A stretch of 46,966 bases of DNA from CAZOHC01 sp964579845 (GTDB taxonomy: Bacteria; Patescibacteriota; Microgenomatia; Levybacterales; UBA12049), in contig CAZOHC010000004.1 in assembly GCA_964579845.1 (NCBI GenBank), forward strand, positions 1 to 46,966, read 5' to 3'. A model generated the notes under the pieces. The model was not told where the DNA came from. It made no database searches and saw nothing but the letters and a program-made list of their open reading frames with translations. Shown here piece by piece: positions 46,913 to 46,966 of the stretch; the first letter of the stretch is position 1; each line of letters begins with the position of its first letter. Position numbers and translations under genes: made by a program.

Positions 46913-46966
46913 GTCTATCCCGGCGCGAACCCGAAGGTGATCGCCGAGACGGTGGCCACTCCGCTC
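46913..46966 (+). other. GC-rich chimeric end resembling an RND efflux gene
   Basis: The last ~54 bases are strongly GC-rich, unlike the rest. On the plus strand they read in one frame as VYPGANPKVIAETVATPL, which matches the N-terminal periplasmic region of RND efflux transporters (YPGAxPxxIxxTVxxPLE). This is a large proteobacterial-type pump and has no place in the adjacent minus-strand gene, so the contig end is probably a misjoin. Confidence 0.7.

Noticed and set aside
1..46966. CRISPR arrays, insertion sequences, rRNA or tRNA genes, prophage.
   Set aside because: No regularly spaced direct repeats, transposase motifs or tRNA/rRNA signatures were seen on reading both strands.

Overview
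The window looks like a chromosomal contig from a Candidate Phyla Radiation (Patescibacteria) bacterium, most likely of the Microgenomates type. This is inferred from trimmed versions of core proteins (IF-2 without its N-terminal region, HrcA of 243 aa, DnaJ without a zinc finger), a class I lysyl-tRNA synthetase, a DHH-fold protein without its catalytic motif, many small membrane proteins and very tight gene packing. Base composition is moderate, the genetic code is standard (TAA, TAG and TGA all end genes), and no gene-free stretch exceeds about 300 bases. No database search was possible, so the lineage is an inference.

Layout. 1-3653 (+): the 3' part of an unknown gene with an internal stop, a sortase, a 49-aa membrane peptide coupled to a frameshifted DeoA-family phosphorylase, and MltG. 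3703-15238 (-): YtxH-like and membrane proteins, a RodZ-like protein, FtsK, RNase J, a Lon-type ATPase without a protease domain, PNPase, S15, two small membrane proteins flanking a candidate structured RNA, and a DHH-like protein containing a scaffold gap. 15268-17954 (-): IF-2 and NusA. 18024-26354 (-): two membrane-anchored vWA proteins, a membrane-anchored Clp ATPase with a degenerate first ATPase domain, a small membrane protein and a large Clp ATPase with a disordered insert in place of the M domain. 26447-29449 (-): a VirB6/TrbL-like and a VirB2-like protein. 29508-33953 (-): dnaJ, a small gene, dnaK, grpE and hrcA behind a CIRCE-like operator. 34085-42416 (+): a membrane protein, MetG, TatD carrying an in-frame palindromic repeat, and an envelope glycan cluster (GT2, GT39-like, WecA/MraY-like, UbiA-type phosphoribosyltransferase). 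42423-46910 (-): a PEGA/SH3 protein, a Ham1-family pyrophosphatase, a class I LysRS fused to a B3/B4 domain, and a partial unknown gene.

The genes fall into three themes: RNA turnover and translation (RNase J, PNPase, S15, IF-2, NusA, MetG, LysRS), protein quality control (two Clp ATPases, a Lon-like ATPase, the HrcA-controlled chaperones), and the cell surface (sortase, MltG, RodZ-like, glycan assembly, T4SS-like proteins). The most unusual set is the membrane-anchored Clp ATPase encoded next to two membrane-anchored vWA proteins.

Many genes are preceded by sigma70-type promoters (TTGnnn, 17-18 nt, TATACT/TATAAT, often with an extended TGG) whose -10 box lies only 6-15 nt before the start codon. 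This predicts leaderless or nearly leaderless mRNAs. The assembly has visible faults: an in-frame stop at 363, a frameshift with deletion near 2115, two N gaps whose flanks repeat (14336 and 25650), and a GC-rich chimeric right end resembling an RND efflux gene.
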